A stretch of DNA of 64,000 nucleotides from Ancylostoma caninum. Its lineage: Eukaryota; Nematoda; Chromadorea; Rhabditida; Ancylostomatidae. The notes under the pieces were generated by a model. The model saw only the letters and a program-made list of their open reading frames with translations, did no database searches and was not told the origin of the DNA. Where the stretch lies: assembly GCA_037903475.1 (NCBI GenBank), contig JBAJFG010000492.1, positions 1,054,001-1,118,000 on the forward strand. Direction: 5' to 3'. The position numbers and the translations under genes were made by a program. This document shows, piece after piece, positions 36,401 through 47,559 of this stretch. The number at the start of each line of letters is the position of its first letter. Position 1 is the stretch's first letter.

Positions 36401-39400
36401 ATCACCTTTATATTTATCATTTCTTGCTTCAATAGCTATCTACTAAACATTGAATAACTTGTACCTGTAAGGTGATCTCACATAACAACAGCAGCGCAGA
36501 TAATGGAATTTTTTGATACATCCTCTCTTTGAGTTGAAGAATCAGAAAGATTTGAACATTGAGCTAACATCGCAGCTACCTCATGATAGCCTACTCAGGT
36601 TTACCTTAGTATTCCCTTGGGCCTCCCTTTTCTTCCAAGGAGAAAGGGGAAGTGGTTCAGCTTGCACTCTTTTGTCTCAAGGGCAGTGCATGAGATCAAC
36701 CCCGGAGTGTGGAACAAGACATCTATATTTGGAAGCATTCTACAGCAGAGTTGACGTATGCTCATAATTTTTGCTCAACAGATCCTGAGGAGCTCTGGAA
36801 AGCACGCCAAAGATTTCCCGCTGTATCACTACAATGGAGAGGTGGCCGAGAGTAGAAGACTCAAGAAGACAAGCGAAGGAGCTCGTTGGTGATCTTTATC
36901 TTGCAGTTTTGTATTTTAGAGTTTTGCCCCAATGCGAAGTACATAGTTCTGATTTAGAGCACATAAAATATAGGTATGGAAGACAATACGCTTCAGATAG
37001 TAATACCACTTCGTAGTTCATGAGGTAATACCCATATCTGATGGGCGCCAACCATCAGAACTATTCCAAGGAAGGTCAAAAGCATGAAACGCAAAAACGC
37101 AAAACAAAATACGCAGGCGGAATTCAAACTCTTGAGCTCTCTTTCAAATAATCAGATGTGTTACCTACTCGACCACTTCACCGACTCGCTCATACCCTAA
37201 TGACGCATAAACTCGCATGCAATAGTAGCGCAATGGAAAATCTTTGACGCCCACTCCTGAGCTTCTCAGGCCCGTTGGGCGAAGATGATGTAGATAAGTC
37301 AGCATAATCCTAGACAATGTTTCTGAACATAGGTGTCTCGTCTAGATCTTCGGGGTTAACCTTGTGCACTTCCTTTATCAATATTATGCTTTGCAGTGAT
37401 TAACCTGATTGTCGGGTGTTTACCACCCACGCAAGACCACAGTACCTTGATTCATGGGAGATCTTACACGTTTCACCCTTATTCGGAAAGTACAGTTTAT
37501 TGTTGGTCCTAGATAGTCAACAAAGCTCTAAAGTGACGGTAGTCATCTTGCAAATCACTACTGCTTTTTCATTTCCAAGTTCAAAATGACGCAAAGGTCT
37601 GATACCTCGCACTCGGGCGGTTAGTGTCTGTGGACATTTTTTTTCTCCTACCGCTCCAAGTAACCATTTCAATTCTCAACCACTGCATTCTCCAAAGTTA
37701 GTTGACTTTGCACAGTGACCTTGGAGTAGCAACATTCCCTCTGCATTCAAGAGGTGACAGCAAATGCTCGGAACAACATTTAAAATTTTTTTTGCTGAAA
37801 ATAGAACTCGCCTTCATAGTGTCGCCCTTCTTGTCGAGGTATTCGTTTTGCTTTGAGAGGGCCTCACTGGTGAGCTTGTCGATGTTTTTGTTGTTACTCG
37901 CAATTTTGCTTTCGAGCTCCTCAATCTTTTTCGAATCTCTCGATCCAGAGCTTCTCATAGTTTCTAATTCCTGCTCCATAAGCTTATTCTCATCCTGCAT
38001 GTTCCTGATTTTTCCCTGCAATTCCTTTATAGGTGCTAGAATTTCTTTGACTTCTGCCTCAGACCAATTTCTTTGATTTTCCATGAAGTTTTCTAGCGCT
38101 GTTTGAGCTTCCTTTCTCCATGTTTCAATTATTTTGTTATTCGCTTGGATCTTCTTCTCCAAATTTTCTATCTTCTTCGTGTCTCCCGATCCGGACTCCC
38201 TCGCTTTCTTCAACTCTTGTTCCATTTGTTTGTTACTTTCTTGCGCCTTTTTGATATTCTTCTCTTTATCTAAGAATTTCGCTTGGTTTTCTGCTTGAAT
38301 TTCCACCTTCACCTTCTCCAACATCGCCTTCGCCGATTTCGGGGAGATGTAACAAGAATACATGTTCTGTGCGGCCACCACAAGATTGACGACATCCATT
38401 GCGCTGATTTCTGTTGGTTGGTTCCACAATTTAGAACCGAACTGATATAGCAAGGCAGCAAAATTCACTGCTGTGCTGGCTGCCATTCCTCTGAGTATTC
38501 CAGTGATTATAGTGGATTCCCAGAAAGTAAGCTGACGATTCTGCAGAGCGACCGAGCGCAGATATCGGGGGATTGCTCTGCTCACAGCTAAAGTGGCTAT
38601 TGTTGTGGCAAAATGGAACAAATCGGTTGCGTAATGTTCGCCATGACCGTATTTGTCAGCAACATTAAGTCCTTGCCTAAAATTCGAAAATTATACTTGC
38701 ATTCAATAAGCTACATTAATTTATTGTTAAGTTTTCGAGAAAGCGCACCTGAATAACGAATATCCCAGACTGCTCACAGACAATGCAGTAAGTCCAGTTG
38801 CTAACCAGCCAGCTGGCGTCCAGAACAATGTTACGGCAACAACTGGACTTACGACCATGTTGATCCTGTCCAAGTTCTCCATCGCCCTTCCGCTAAGTGT
38901 GCAGGACGGAGGTTCGCCGAAATGAACCTCGCTCGCGACGAAGTTACTGCCACCCTGTTGAGCTCTCAGAAATCCATCGACAGGATAACACATCATGCAT
39001 CTTGGCGATTTATTATTCTTCAGATAGTCGTCGAAATCTTTGTACGTGCGAAGTGCGCAGTCCACAAACTTGAAGCCGCCCTCACTATCTCGGACTCGGA
39101 ACACTGGAAAACATCTCATAAGCAAAAAGCAATTCGATTAGTTCGATTTCGCCTTGTTATGAGCCAATCGGTTTCGACTTGGGAGAGTTTATAGTGCTTA
39201 ATACAAGTGTTGTATCCAACGTGTGCCGTAGTTACGTTAATGCGAGCTTGAGCGAGTTACTGGAAGGTGGCAGGAAATGGCGTTCTCATTCGGAGAATGG
39301 CAGTGTTATGCTTATTCGTTGTTAAGGATTGTGCTCAACATTCCCAGGCAACCCCTCTCTGCGAAATTTGAAAAGATATTGCGATATCCACGGCATACTA

Positions 39401-42400
39401 ACCGTAATCCCTCGAAATGAAGCCACGATATGGATGCTGTCAATTTGATTGGTTAAAAGAAGAAATATATTGAGCTTCATCACTTCCCAAGGCAAGTTTT
39501 GATAGCTCAGTCCAAAGCTAGAGGATAATAAAAGAGTTTTTTGCAAGAAAAAGATTATGCACACTTCTTAGTACATAATCAATCAATGCATAAAAATGGA
39601 TCAGTCACATCAGAATTTACGTATGCTCCGCAATCTGAACGGTGCACAAGGATGCAAAAGCCGAGGTTTTTTTTAACCAGGGCGTCGACTTTCATTGTTA
39701 TAAAATATGTGACGAACCATAGATTTGGGAAGATGGTGCATCATCCTTCCCAATGTTATCTTCCAGCAACGCATATATTGGAACGACCTATAAAATGAGA
39801 GAGAAGGTACTCTATGAAGTCAAATGAAAGGCAGAAAAGATTTTAAAGCAACTCCAAACGATATGCCCATCTTTCTTAACCTTCTTCTCTCTGAACAACA
39901 GTGTTACTAAGAAGGGGCGAGATAGGGCACTCAAATAAGAGATTCGTGATGAAAATGTTAAAAAAATTGATAAAAGTAACAAGTTAAAAATGAAATATAA
40001 AAATTACGCGATATAACGCAACTTGTGTTCTCATAGATTTAGTCTAAACAAAAAACAAGGCTCCCACAAACCTGCACATCAATCGTTGTCCCACCGGCAA
40101 CCTCCTCCATTTTCTTGCGAGCATTTGCTGCAAATCTGCGCTCTGGGTCTCCAAACACTTTCAAAAGATTATTCATTGCCAAAGCTCGTTCAGCGTACTC
40201 GGACTGAAATTAGTTCGATAAACTCAGTCCTCCAATGAATTTGTGGCTCTTTCAATCAAGTTATTGTATAAAATTCTTATTCACCTTGGACGTAGTTCTT
40301 GAATCTGTCTAATCTGTTAGTATGTTTGGCACCATCACCGTGAAGATTACAGCTTGTTCCGTTCAAGACAGGAAGAAAGCATCTTCTATTTTGAGCTCTA
40401 TGCTTTCGGCTCGTAGCGCGGCAAAGAACAAATGAGACTTTGGGACAGCACCATTATGTAATTTCTAGTCCACCAACGTTCAATCTAACTTTCTTTGCAA
40501 GTTTGCCGGGGTGTGCTCATAATGCTAAGTTTGCTCAGAGACAAAATTTAGAGAAGACCTCGTTATTCTCAAGACAAGCGGGATTTCTCGCGCTGGACAG
40601 AGTTTCACAAGCGTGATTTTCTCTGGAACAGAATATTATCTCGCGGACAGAATGCCATATGCACTAGAGGTGGCCCGTTTAAAATAGAATTTTCCACAGC
40701 GAAAAATAGTTCACGATCCAATGTTTTTACACAGGGAGCTGGGTCGATTTTTCAAAATTACATTCTCTAAGAAATGCATTCTGCCATATTTACTAAGACG
40801 ACATAAAAGACAGATAGATAAGCATCTGAGATGCTCGTTGATTCGTCGTATATGCATAATACTAACCTTACTGAGTTATTTTCGCCTTCCAGACAGTTAC
40901 TTATTTCATCGCTTTGATGTCTTTTATGGATTGTAGCTGTATTCTTGAGATTGTATCTGTACATTGGCGTGGTATATCCGCGTACATTTAATCCGGGAGA
41001 CAAATCTCAAGGAATCGTTGAAGTTCTAAGCGAAAGGTCAGAAGCCTTCTCTTGGTTTTTTTTTGTCGTAGTTACACGCACCATTGTAGTAGGTGTTAAC
41101 ATACATAAGTCCTTGCGCTTTTATTAGTTGCGATTCTTTCCGCAGCATTGCCAATTTTCTCTAAAATGCAATGTATCTTCTGGAAGCACATTTGTCCCTC
41201 TACATTTCTATAATCAAGCGCTTTCACAGAACCATTGAATTACTCAATTTTTGTGCTTATGAAGAAAAACGCCAATTCATCCGAAAAAAAGCGCAAGGAC
41301 TTATGGTAATACCTAATACATAGATTGAGCAGAATAATGGAAGACAGTGTATTAGTTTCGCAACCGTAGAACCACTAAACATTACTGTACTGCAATGGAG
41401 TATAAACAAATGTTTTGTATGCTTCTAAGTGTAATAAACATCATTTGATGTCCAATTTCTGACTTTTTGGTCGGATTTAACAAGAGCTCAAACTGTCTAT
41501 CCAATCTGCTAAATCGAACATTGCCTTCCGGTCCTAGAATATTCTTCGGATTTATTACTCTCCTTGTGATTCTAACTCCTTGCAACGGCAAGCGGAAACT
41601 ATGTGAAGCGCTATGTTTTTGTTTTGGTCTCGATTAGTGGTGATTTTATAATAGAAACAATTTATAAGAAGCATTTTGAAAAATTGATAAATTGTATGCC
41701 CAGAGAAGAAGTAAAAATCTTACGGTGACTCCAAAGACATAAGTAGCAATCTGTTGTTCAAGACGGGCAAAGTCTTCTGGGAGATATCTTTGGTAATCTG
41801 TAGATGTGTTTTCGCCCAGCCTCGTCAACTCATTCCACGATCTCTCCATCCATCTTCTCGTACTTGTATAATTCCATTCTTTATCGTACTTAATCTTTTT
41901 CACTGTAAACTGCTGCGTACCCATCTGAAATAAACTACAGGGATAGGAATTTTGCTGCACATATCGAATTACGAGAAACCACTGAAATTATGGATTTAAA
42001 CGATGTGCAGCATTACCCATTCTGCATATAAATATCTCCATACAGTGACAGACACATACATATCTAGCATATACACATGTACCACATAAATATCCTGTCA
42101 ATTTTGAGCGATGAGCTGATGCAGATTTAAAATGCGTATGTTAGGCTTGGAATCAGTTGTATCTACGAGGACGACGCGTGAGAAAGTGATTAAGCAGAAA
42201 GCGCCCTTTCTTTCCTCAACTCCACTCTTCCAGAAAATGACTGTGAACGAGATTGCGGCATTGCTTTCGAAAATATTGAAAAGTCCGACTATCAATAAAG
42301 CTCAGCATACTTGCACAATAATTTGGTTGATTTTGTGAGCTTCAAGCGAGGTTAGCAACTAATTTATTCTGGCTTATGTTTCGGCAAATCGCCGTCTTCA

Positions 42401-45400
42401 GAGCCTGAAATGGGCGACTCGATAAGCTGACTATCCGGTCAAATCTCTACAGAACCACACAAACGAAACGCTAAGCCTGTTTTTCATTCACGAAGCTAGC
42501 TGCTGTACCAAACGCTCACCACTTTGATGTCACTACAGCGAGTTGTTACTGGAGCGACCGCTAATTGTGTGCTAAATATGTATTATATGTATGTGGCCAC
42601 TACTGTATGTCGTCAGAATGGCTCGAACACAACAAAGAAAGAAAGACCGTAGAAAGGCAATAAAAGGTTACAGAAGTGGAAAAAGTCTCGGCTACCAGTA
42701 ATCGTTAAATAATCGCCAAATGCTGCAAATCTTCAACATTTTTCCTGCTTGTCAGGGAAGCGCAAATAATGCTAACAGGACTGAAAACCGACAAGAAAGA
42801 ATTTATAGCTGACTCTAAGATGAAGCATGTATTTTGGTTAACAACAACCACTGGAAATTGTTGAGCAGAAATGTGCTTAATTCTCTTTTAGGCACACAAC
42901 GAAGTTCTATTAAAAAAATTGGAAAAACTGACGGAACTGGGGATTTAATTTTTCAAGGCACTCTCAAAGGACTCTGTACAGTTGGTAAGCAACAGAAAGG
43001 AAGCAACTGTAGAGCCCTAACACATACTCACACTTGGTCCCGATTGCCTATCCCAAGACTACGATATGTGGAAAACTCTGTCATCCAATATCGTGGGTGT
43101 GCTAAATATATATGTATGTGGCCACCACTGTATGTCGTCAGAATGGCTCGAACACAACAAAGAAAGGAAGACCGTAGAAAGGCAATAAAAGGTTACAGAA
43201 GTGGAAAAAGTCTTGGCTTTCAGTAATCGTTAAATAATCGCCAAAGTGAGAGCTAATCAAACAGAACGAGGTCTGATTCGTCCAAAGTGAGAGCTAATCA
43301 AACAGAACGAGGTCTGATTTGTCATTTAACTAGTGTTATCAGGATTTCACTGTTCCAATTGTGCATAGTTTGCCCCTATGAAAACTGATCTATTCTCATC
43401 TCCGTACTTCAAATTTGTAGAAAAAAAACTTGCGCCGAGCTCAACAGACACGACAAGGTGAGCAGTATACTGGAAGTAAGAAAACTTGTTATCAAGATGA
43501 ATCAGCTAGTGATAGGAAAAAGATACAATGCTTGTCTTAAAATTTGGAAAACGAGTAACCAAAACTCTCTAACTAGCCGTTTCTATTCTTGCGAGGGCGA
43601 AAACAGTTCGCCTTCCTAGAGTTCCTAGAGGAAGTTCTAGTTATTAAGTCTCAAAAGAGTAAGGTTATAGGTTCCTAAAGGCTTTCCATGCCAATGAAGG
43701 AAGGAGATTATTATTATTCTGCAGTTTGCATATACATACATATCTCAGTACGTTTACCGTTTAACTCCAAACTTTACTGTCGTTGGCTGGTTTGAAGCTT
43801 GTCCGATGTACGTAAAGTCTGGTATTGTGGAGCCGCCTGTTAGAAAAACAAGTGAAGAAACCCAATGGATTTTAATAAGGAGCACAAGGGATGGCTGGAC
43901 AATAGAAATATTCTGAAGAAGAGTTAAGTAGACAATATCAGAGTGGACAAGACTGGCGAATGGAGGTACTCAGGAAACTGCGGAACTTTTTGCAAGTAAA
44001 GCTCGATCTGTTTCGTGCCGTTGCGATGTATTAGGGTGTAAAATTATAAATGCGCGCACACTTTCTCGTCTCTGTCAGAGTGGTATCGGAGGCATATGCT
44101 CAACTTTCTAAAGCAGCTTGAAGAGCAACTTTTCTCGCATTGATTTTGATTTTTAAAAAATTTTGAAAGGCTGCCAACTGAAGTGCTGTGGTTGCGGTGG
44201 AAACCACCGTTGAATAAATTCATCTATGTAGTACCTTGAATAACAAGTTTCTTGAAACAAGTCTAGTACCGATTAGGAGAGGGGCATACTAGGGAAGCAT
44301 CCGCAAAAAATCGCTGCGGTTCAGCAAAAGAGAGCAACGCCATATGGCTCCAAACCTGGTTACCCACGTAAGTACTGAAGAAGTTGTTGTCTTCAAGATA
44401 AAATATGGGAGGAGTGATCTGATACGAGTGGCTAGGTTCCATACAGACCGTTACAGCACATCTCTGTCTACAACTATTGGGCCACGTAAGTTAGCCATTT
44501 CACCATCATCTTGTCAGAACAACGAGTACCAGAAAATTGTCACAACCTGACCTATCCGAAGGCCAGGAAAGATATGCACCAAAAACCTGGAGGAATAAGT
44601 TGGAAAGACCTGGCATGACCGCCACCTAGCCACGGCTCCCCACTATCAGAACGCAACTTAGTTCTGGTTGGGAAGCTTCCCTCGCAAAGAAAAATGCAAA
44701 GACCGCGAAAAAAGTGGGGGTTCGGGTAAGCACTTGTTTCGACTTACAGCGCAGTGACTTCTCCAATAAGGAACCTCGTTTCTTGCCTGGAAGATGAGGA
44801 AGGGTAGTTGAGAGTAACAGTACGTACAACTGTGATTGGGGCGTTCTGTTATCGCTTTTTAGAACAAAATTTGTTCCGCGCGAAAACGCGCATCCATTGT
44901 TTTACACCCTAATAGAATTTTGATAAAGACAAAGATAACAAAACGAGGCAGTTGGTTCTTACAATTCGTTCCTCGGGTGAGCTTCTGGGAGAAACTCATT
45001 GCTTATTTTGCTAGAAAACGTTCATATGCTCTCTGCCTTGTTATAATTTATCACTCCCATAACTTAAAGGCAGCACCCACGGAAACTTTCGCTCCTCAGA
45101 TTTTCACACTTTCTGGTACTTTAGCGCACTCCGATTGGTTTCTTTATAATAACAACAACGAAAACCAACTGCGTTCATCGCAGTAACTGGTACATCTTTG
45201 TGCCACCGGTCAATTTGGACGAGTTTTCTGTTAGTTGTTTGTTGCTCGAATTGCAACAGAAACAGCTGTTTCACTGCGGTTCTGGTAAAATCCAGTCGTT
45301 TTTCTCTCCTCGTGAGTCATTTCGAGGATTTTTTGTACTTTTGCTACTTCTATTAGATGGAATGCTTTCTCATTTGTATTTCACAGAAATTAAAGCTGTT

Positions 45401-47417
45401 TAGCAAAAGTTCAAACTATTTTATGTTGGAATTTCGATTTTCTCCGAATTTCCTGCTATTAGAAAATTTCCCGAGGTTTTGATTTTCAAATGACATGTAT
45501 GCTAAGTGCGTCACAATTTCCAATGGTTATTTTTCCTAATGAGGTACGGAAAGCCTGCAGTATGGAACAAATAACTGATTGCGCAAATATCCAACCGGTG
45601 AAAAAAAGGCGTTATCGATCTTTTGCTGTCAATCCCCATCCCATAGCTCATGCAACTCGACCACACCTGCTACACCTAACCTTACCGTGAGCTTCTAAAA
45701 ACAGGGTTTTTGGTGCTATCGAAAAATTCCGACTATATGCAATTGTTCAGCACCTTCGATAGTTTTGGGATTTGTTGACTTTTCAAGTCGAAAATTTCCG
45801 TGGGTGCTGCCTTTAATTCACTCCCGTAACTTTCAAGGCACCCCATTTCGGACACTTTCTTTAGTTCGCCTTGGCGGTGGGCAAGAAGCAGTCTATGCCA
45901 AAACTGACTATTGAGAGAGGATGAACGAGGCCCAAATGGTTTGCATCAAACACTATGCTTTTCCCAGAACGCACTACCATACATTTAGGTAGTCATCTTC
46001 ATCGAGTTTTAACATGGGACCTATGGAAGAGAGGGGAGACCGCCTTGTCTGGTGAAAACCACATAACAGCGCTGAATACACTAGTGAAATGAGTTGAATT
46101 ATTTGAACTAGAGAGTTCAGGGAGAGGAAGCGTGTGATTTTCCCCGTGTTCCTAGCTCCAGTTGAGAGCCTTCTTGGAAAACACAAGAGATGAAGGGAAA
46201 AATGGAGAATACGAACGAGCACGGCCTATGTCCTAGAGTTTTACATTCGAAAATATTTTTCGAATATTCGAATATTCGAATTTTCGAATTTTTGGGGACC
46301 CCCGAATTTTCGAATATTCGAATTTCCGAATTTTTGCGAACCATCGAATTTTCGAATATTCGAACTTTCGAATTTTCTGAACTCACCGAATTTTCGAATA
46401 TTCGAAGTTTCGAATTTCTAGGGATCTCCGAATTTTCGAATATTCGAATTTTCGAATTTTTGCGAACCACCGAATTTTCGAATATTCGAACTTTCGAATA
46501 TTCGAATGTTCGAATATTTATTCGAAAAACATTCCATTTGGTAAAAACATTTTGTACCCATGCATGTAGGCGAACAAGGCGATATGTTTGCCAATTACAA
46601 CGGGCATGAAACTTTTCAGGTAGTGAGTTTCGTTTGCCGTTTTGGAATTTCTCACAACCTTCTCATGAGTGGAAGTTTGTGCTGCTGTGGAGTTGTCCCT
46701 TGTCGGTTTCAAAATTGCAACGGGTTGAAATTTCTAAGCTTAAGAACGTCACTTGAGGTCTGTAACCATCATTAAAGGATCGTAAAGTGGATGAAACCCT
46801 TCGTCCGTGAGAAGGCTTTCGCCTTAATATCTCCGTGTTGTAGTTTAACAAAACGTGCCATGGTAGTAAATGTAGAGGTATTGACGCTGTAAAAACAATG
46901 TTGGGTATAGTAGTTCATTTACCTTGACCATGAATGAGTTTCCAGCTATCAACAAAAAAGCATCAGCAAGATAAAAAACACTGTGTATTATCCCGTTCCT
47001 CATTATTACATCTGCTTATCGGGTCCAACTGCATGCTTGTACGTTGAATGTTAAAACCAACAGAACTTCTATAACAAGAAGTCGGAGTATGTTTGGGCAG
47101 AAAGGATAATAAGAGGATCTCAAGATTTTGTGTGAACTTTGAATTCCATAACTAACGGTGATGTACTTAGAAAGAGTTTAATTGGAGCAGTAGCCGGAAA
47201 TCAGCTAAATATAAGGAGGAATGATGTGTAAAATTTTATATTATAGTTTGCAGTTCACTTACATAGTTCTGGAGGAAAGGCTTGAATAATCAGAAGTATA
47301 GTTGAAACTGCTGGTTTCTCAAGTCTCTAGAAAAGTACATACGTAGGTTTCACCGGAGAGATTATCGTCGCCAGTGTCGTACACCTCGTAGGATTGCAGT
47401 TTCAAAGCTTTCAAATG
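30213..47417 (-). CDS. DUF4781-like protein gene, multi-exon (5' end not found)
   Basis: Minus-strand exons: 47417-47354, 43836-43758, 41934-41724, 40203-40095 (or to 40072), 39103-38749, 38676-37808, 36290-35916, 33346-33169, about 32584-32349 (frame problem), 32278-32117, 31377-31276 (or 31281), 31149-30964 and 30422-30213, ending TAG. Most splice phases close exactly. The protein has small modules with VFG(D/V) turns, a hydrophobic segment followed by DKYGHGE, further hydrophobic helices, then a long coiled coil. The VFG modules and the DKY-HG motif resemble what I remember of arthropod and nematode DUF4781 proteins, whose function is unknown. The assignment is from memory and unverified. 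It sits head-to-tail just upstream of the SecA-like gene. One internal exon does not keep the frame, so the gene may be damaged or the assembly may carry an indel. Confidence 0.7.
30964..31377 (-). CDS. DUF4781-like gene: two exons near the 3' end
   Basis: Exon 31377-31276 (AKLLADRYANVLTNDSVRRA) leaves at TTCC/GTACAT to keep frame; the alternative GTAG/GTTCCG at 31280 would not. Exon 31149-30964 reads RAFQQMRAYARTEQFFHGDL and ends TTTAAG/GTAACC in phase 0, matching the terminal exon. Confidence 0.7.
32117..32278 (-). CDS. DUF4781-like gene: exon
   Basis: Bounded by CCTTTCAG and AATAAG/GTCTGT; 54 codons in phase 0 beginning MKSFELEKTRINERSDMDAA. Helical, charged. Confidence 0.7.
32349..32584 (-). 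CDS. DUF4781-like gene: exon segment with a frame break
   Basis: The segment reads KVEEMNNAVNQIKHENRNTQ and onward to ALSAVQ then TAA near 32490. An overlapping frame continues ITITLQRKAPLGDVEAAMKI to KE/GTTTGC at 32348, which joins 32278 in phase. Both halves look protein-like but need a frameshift or an unseen splice to be joined. It could be a true pseudogene lesion, an assembly indel, or alternative splicing. Confidence 0.5.
33169..33346 (-). CDS. DUF4781-like gene: exon
   Basis: Bounded by AATTGCAG and CACCG/GTAAGT; reads RVNGELQKYQMIVRTEIIEV. Helical. It leaves in phase 1, which does not fit the next coding segment at 32584. Confidence 0.7.
33719..34287 (+). CDS. Nested plus-strand exon chain, unknown protein
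   Basis: Three plus-strand exons: 33719-33882 (or starting at 33701; GTTTTCAG acceptor, reads IECDSGPWSRSEPWQEDRTL), 33921-34084 (TTTTTCAG; ISWVSPTEDHPKSFFDDPNH; donor ATCG/GTGAGA) and 34141-34287 (TTTGCAG; WHELQKHITDTMFLVDVRED; donor GATG/GTAAGT). Phases 0 and 2 close exactly. They lie inside introns of the minus-strand DUF4781-like gene. No start or stop is found and I do not recognise the family; its Trp/Asp-rich sequence looks like a compact beta-rich domain. It may be a nested gene or a piece of a duplicated one. Confidence 0.55.
35916..36290 (-). CDS. DUF4781-like gene: exon
   Basis: Bounded by CCTTTTCAG and GAC/GTGAGT, phase 0 at both ends, 125 codons beginning DVGAKEEYKKFVKDQQNN. Mixed alpha/beta composition. 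No recognisable motif. Confidence 0.75.
36782..36888 (+). CDS. Possible further exon of the nested plus-strand gene
   Basis: After a TTGCTCAACAG acceptor the plus strand reads ILRSSGKHAKDFPLYHYNGE to a CGTTG/GTGATC donor. Joining directly to 34287 would create a stop (TG+A), so at least one exon would be missing between them. Confidence 0.35.
37110..37192 (-). repeat. tRNA-derived SINE-like sequence
   Basis: The minus strand reads GGTGAAGTGGTCGAGTAGG (an A-box-like segment) and, about 45 nt on, GAGTTTGAATTCCGCC (a B-box-like segment). The spacing suits a tRNA with a variable arm. The stems are decayed, so it is not a functional tRNA. Confidence 0.45.
37808..38676 (-). CDS. DUF4781-like gene: membrane helices and coiled-coil exon
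   Basis: Follows a TTTTAG acceptor in phase 2 and reads QGLNVADKYGHGEHYATDLF at its start. Two or three hydrophobic helices follow, then about 180 residues of Lys/Glu/Asn-rich heptad sequence with two internally similar blocks (…ESGSGDTKKIENLEKKI… and …SSGSRDSKKIEELESKI…), that is, a duplicated coiled-coil unit. The donor is probably GCGA/GTTCTA at 37807. The phase does not match the next resolved exon at 36290, so an exon may be missing or the donor may differ; the frame otherwise runs to a stop at 37698. Confidence 0.75.
38749..39103 (-). CDS. DUF4781-like gene: exon with hydrophobic segment
   Basis: Entered at TTTTCCAG and left at TTCAG/GTGCGC in phase 2, joining 38676 exactly. It encodes FRVRDSEGGFKFVDCALR, a Cys-containing loop and a hydrophobic segment (VVAVTLFWTPAGWLATGLTA) that is probably membrane-inserted. 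Strongly protein-like and well bounded. Confidence 0.75.
40072..40203 (-). CDS. DUF4781-like gene: small exon with DPERR motif
   Basis: After CTAATTTCAG it reads SEYAERALAMNNLLKVFGDP followed by ERR. The best-looking donor is GTGCAG/GTTTGT at 40071, but frame continuity with the exon at 39103 requires GCCG/GTGGGA at 40094. The VFGDPERR turn recalls the end of J-domains and the VFG modules of DUF4781 proteins; both comparisons are weak. Confidence 0.65.
41089..41316. mobile_element. Short mariner-type MITE
   Basis: A 228-bp element with inverted ends (GTAGGTGTTAAC...TAAGTCCTTGCGC) flanked by TA on both sides (41087-41088, 41317-41318), as for Tc1/mariner. It matches the two ends of 49251-50117, so it is an internal deletion derivative. 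It lies in an intron of the DUF4781-like gene. Confidence 0.75.
41724..41934 (-). CDS. DUF4781-like gene: exon
   Basis: Reads MGTQQFTVKKIKYDKEWNY and ends GTCACC/GTAAGA. The strong TTTATTTCAG acceptor at 41925 would break the frame with the preceding exon, whereas a TGTAG acceptor nine bases upstream (41935) keeps it. Either the weak site is used or a tiny exon is missing. The sequence is helical and charged. Confidence 0.65.
42567..43244 (+). repeat. Direct repeat pair of about 150 bp
   Basis: 42567-42720 and 43097-43244 are about 95% identical (TGTGCTAAATAT..., GTCAGAATGGCTCGAACACA, ...AATCGTTAAATAATCGCCAAA). The second copy is followed by a 38-bp tandem duplication (GTGAGAGCTAATCAAACAGA..., 43246-43321). 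Confidence 0.8.
43758..47417 (-). CDS. DUF4781-like gene: two small 5' exons
   Basis: Exon 47417-47354 (AACAG acceptor; HLKALKLQSYEVYDTGDDNL; donor TCCG/GTGAAA, phase 1) and exon 43836-43758 (CTAACAG acceptor; STIPDFTYIGQASNQPTTVK; donor AACG/GTAAAC, phase 2) join in frame to each other and to 41934. Both are short, so confidence rests on phase agreement. The open frame at 47417 could extend upstream, towards the 42-bp repeat array. Confidence 0.5.
45068..45812. mobile_element. AGGCAGC-family TTAA element
   Basis: A 745-bp element ending AGGCAGCACCCACGGAAA and its inverted complement, flanked by TTAA at 45064-45067 and 45813-45816. No transposase. Directly to its right, TCACTCCCGTAACTTTCAAG repeats the left flank (TCACTCCCATAACTTAAAGG), suggesting insertion into or beside an older copy. 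Confidence 0.75.
46245..46525. repeat. 42-bp tandem array with GAATATTCGAA cores, array 1
   Basis: Units start at 46303, 46345, 46387, 46429 and 46471, exactly 42 bp apart, with degenerate units before and after. Each has CGAATTTTCGAATATTCGAA plus a variable spacer containing GG--CC. The core is palindromic, and the period is 14 codons, so frames stay open on both strands without being genes. Confidence 0.9.
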
Positions 47418-47559
47418 CTGTTGGTGGCTTTCGAATGCGTGCAAAGATACGAGCAGGTTTTTGGGAAAATTGAGGTTGAAATGAGAAATTGGACTGGGGT
47501 TTCAATTGGAATGGTTCCTCAGCGAGAAAATGGAACTGAAATAACAGTTGCGACGCAAA

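Noticed and set aside
42834..43226. 130-codon plus-strand frame as a gene
   Set aside because: Its end is part of a direct repeat also present at 42567-42720, and the rest is not protein-like.
46117..46609. Open frames on both strands rich in FSNIRIFEF / NSKIRIFENS repeats
   Set aside because: They are read-outs of the 42-bp palindromic tandem array, whose period is a multiple of three; no gene.
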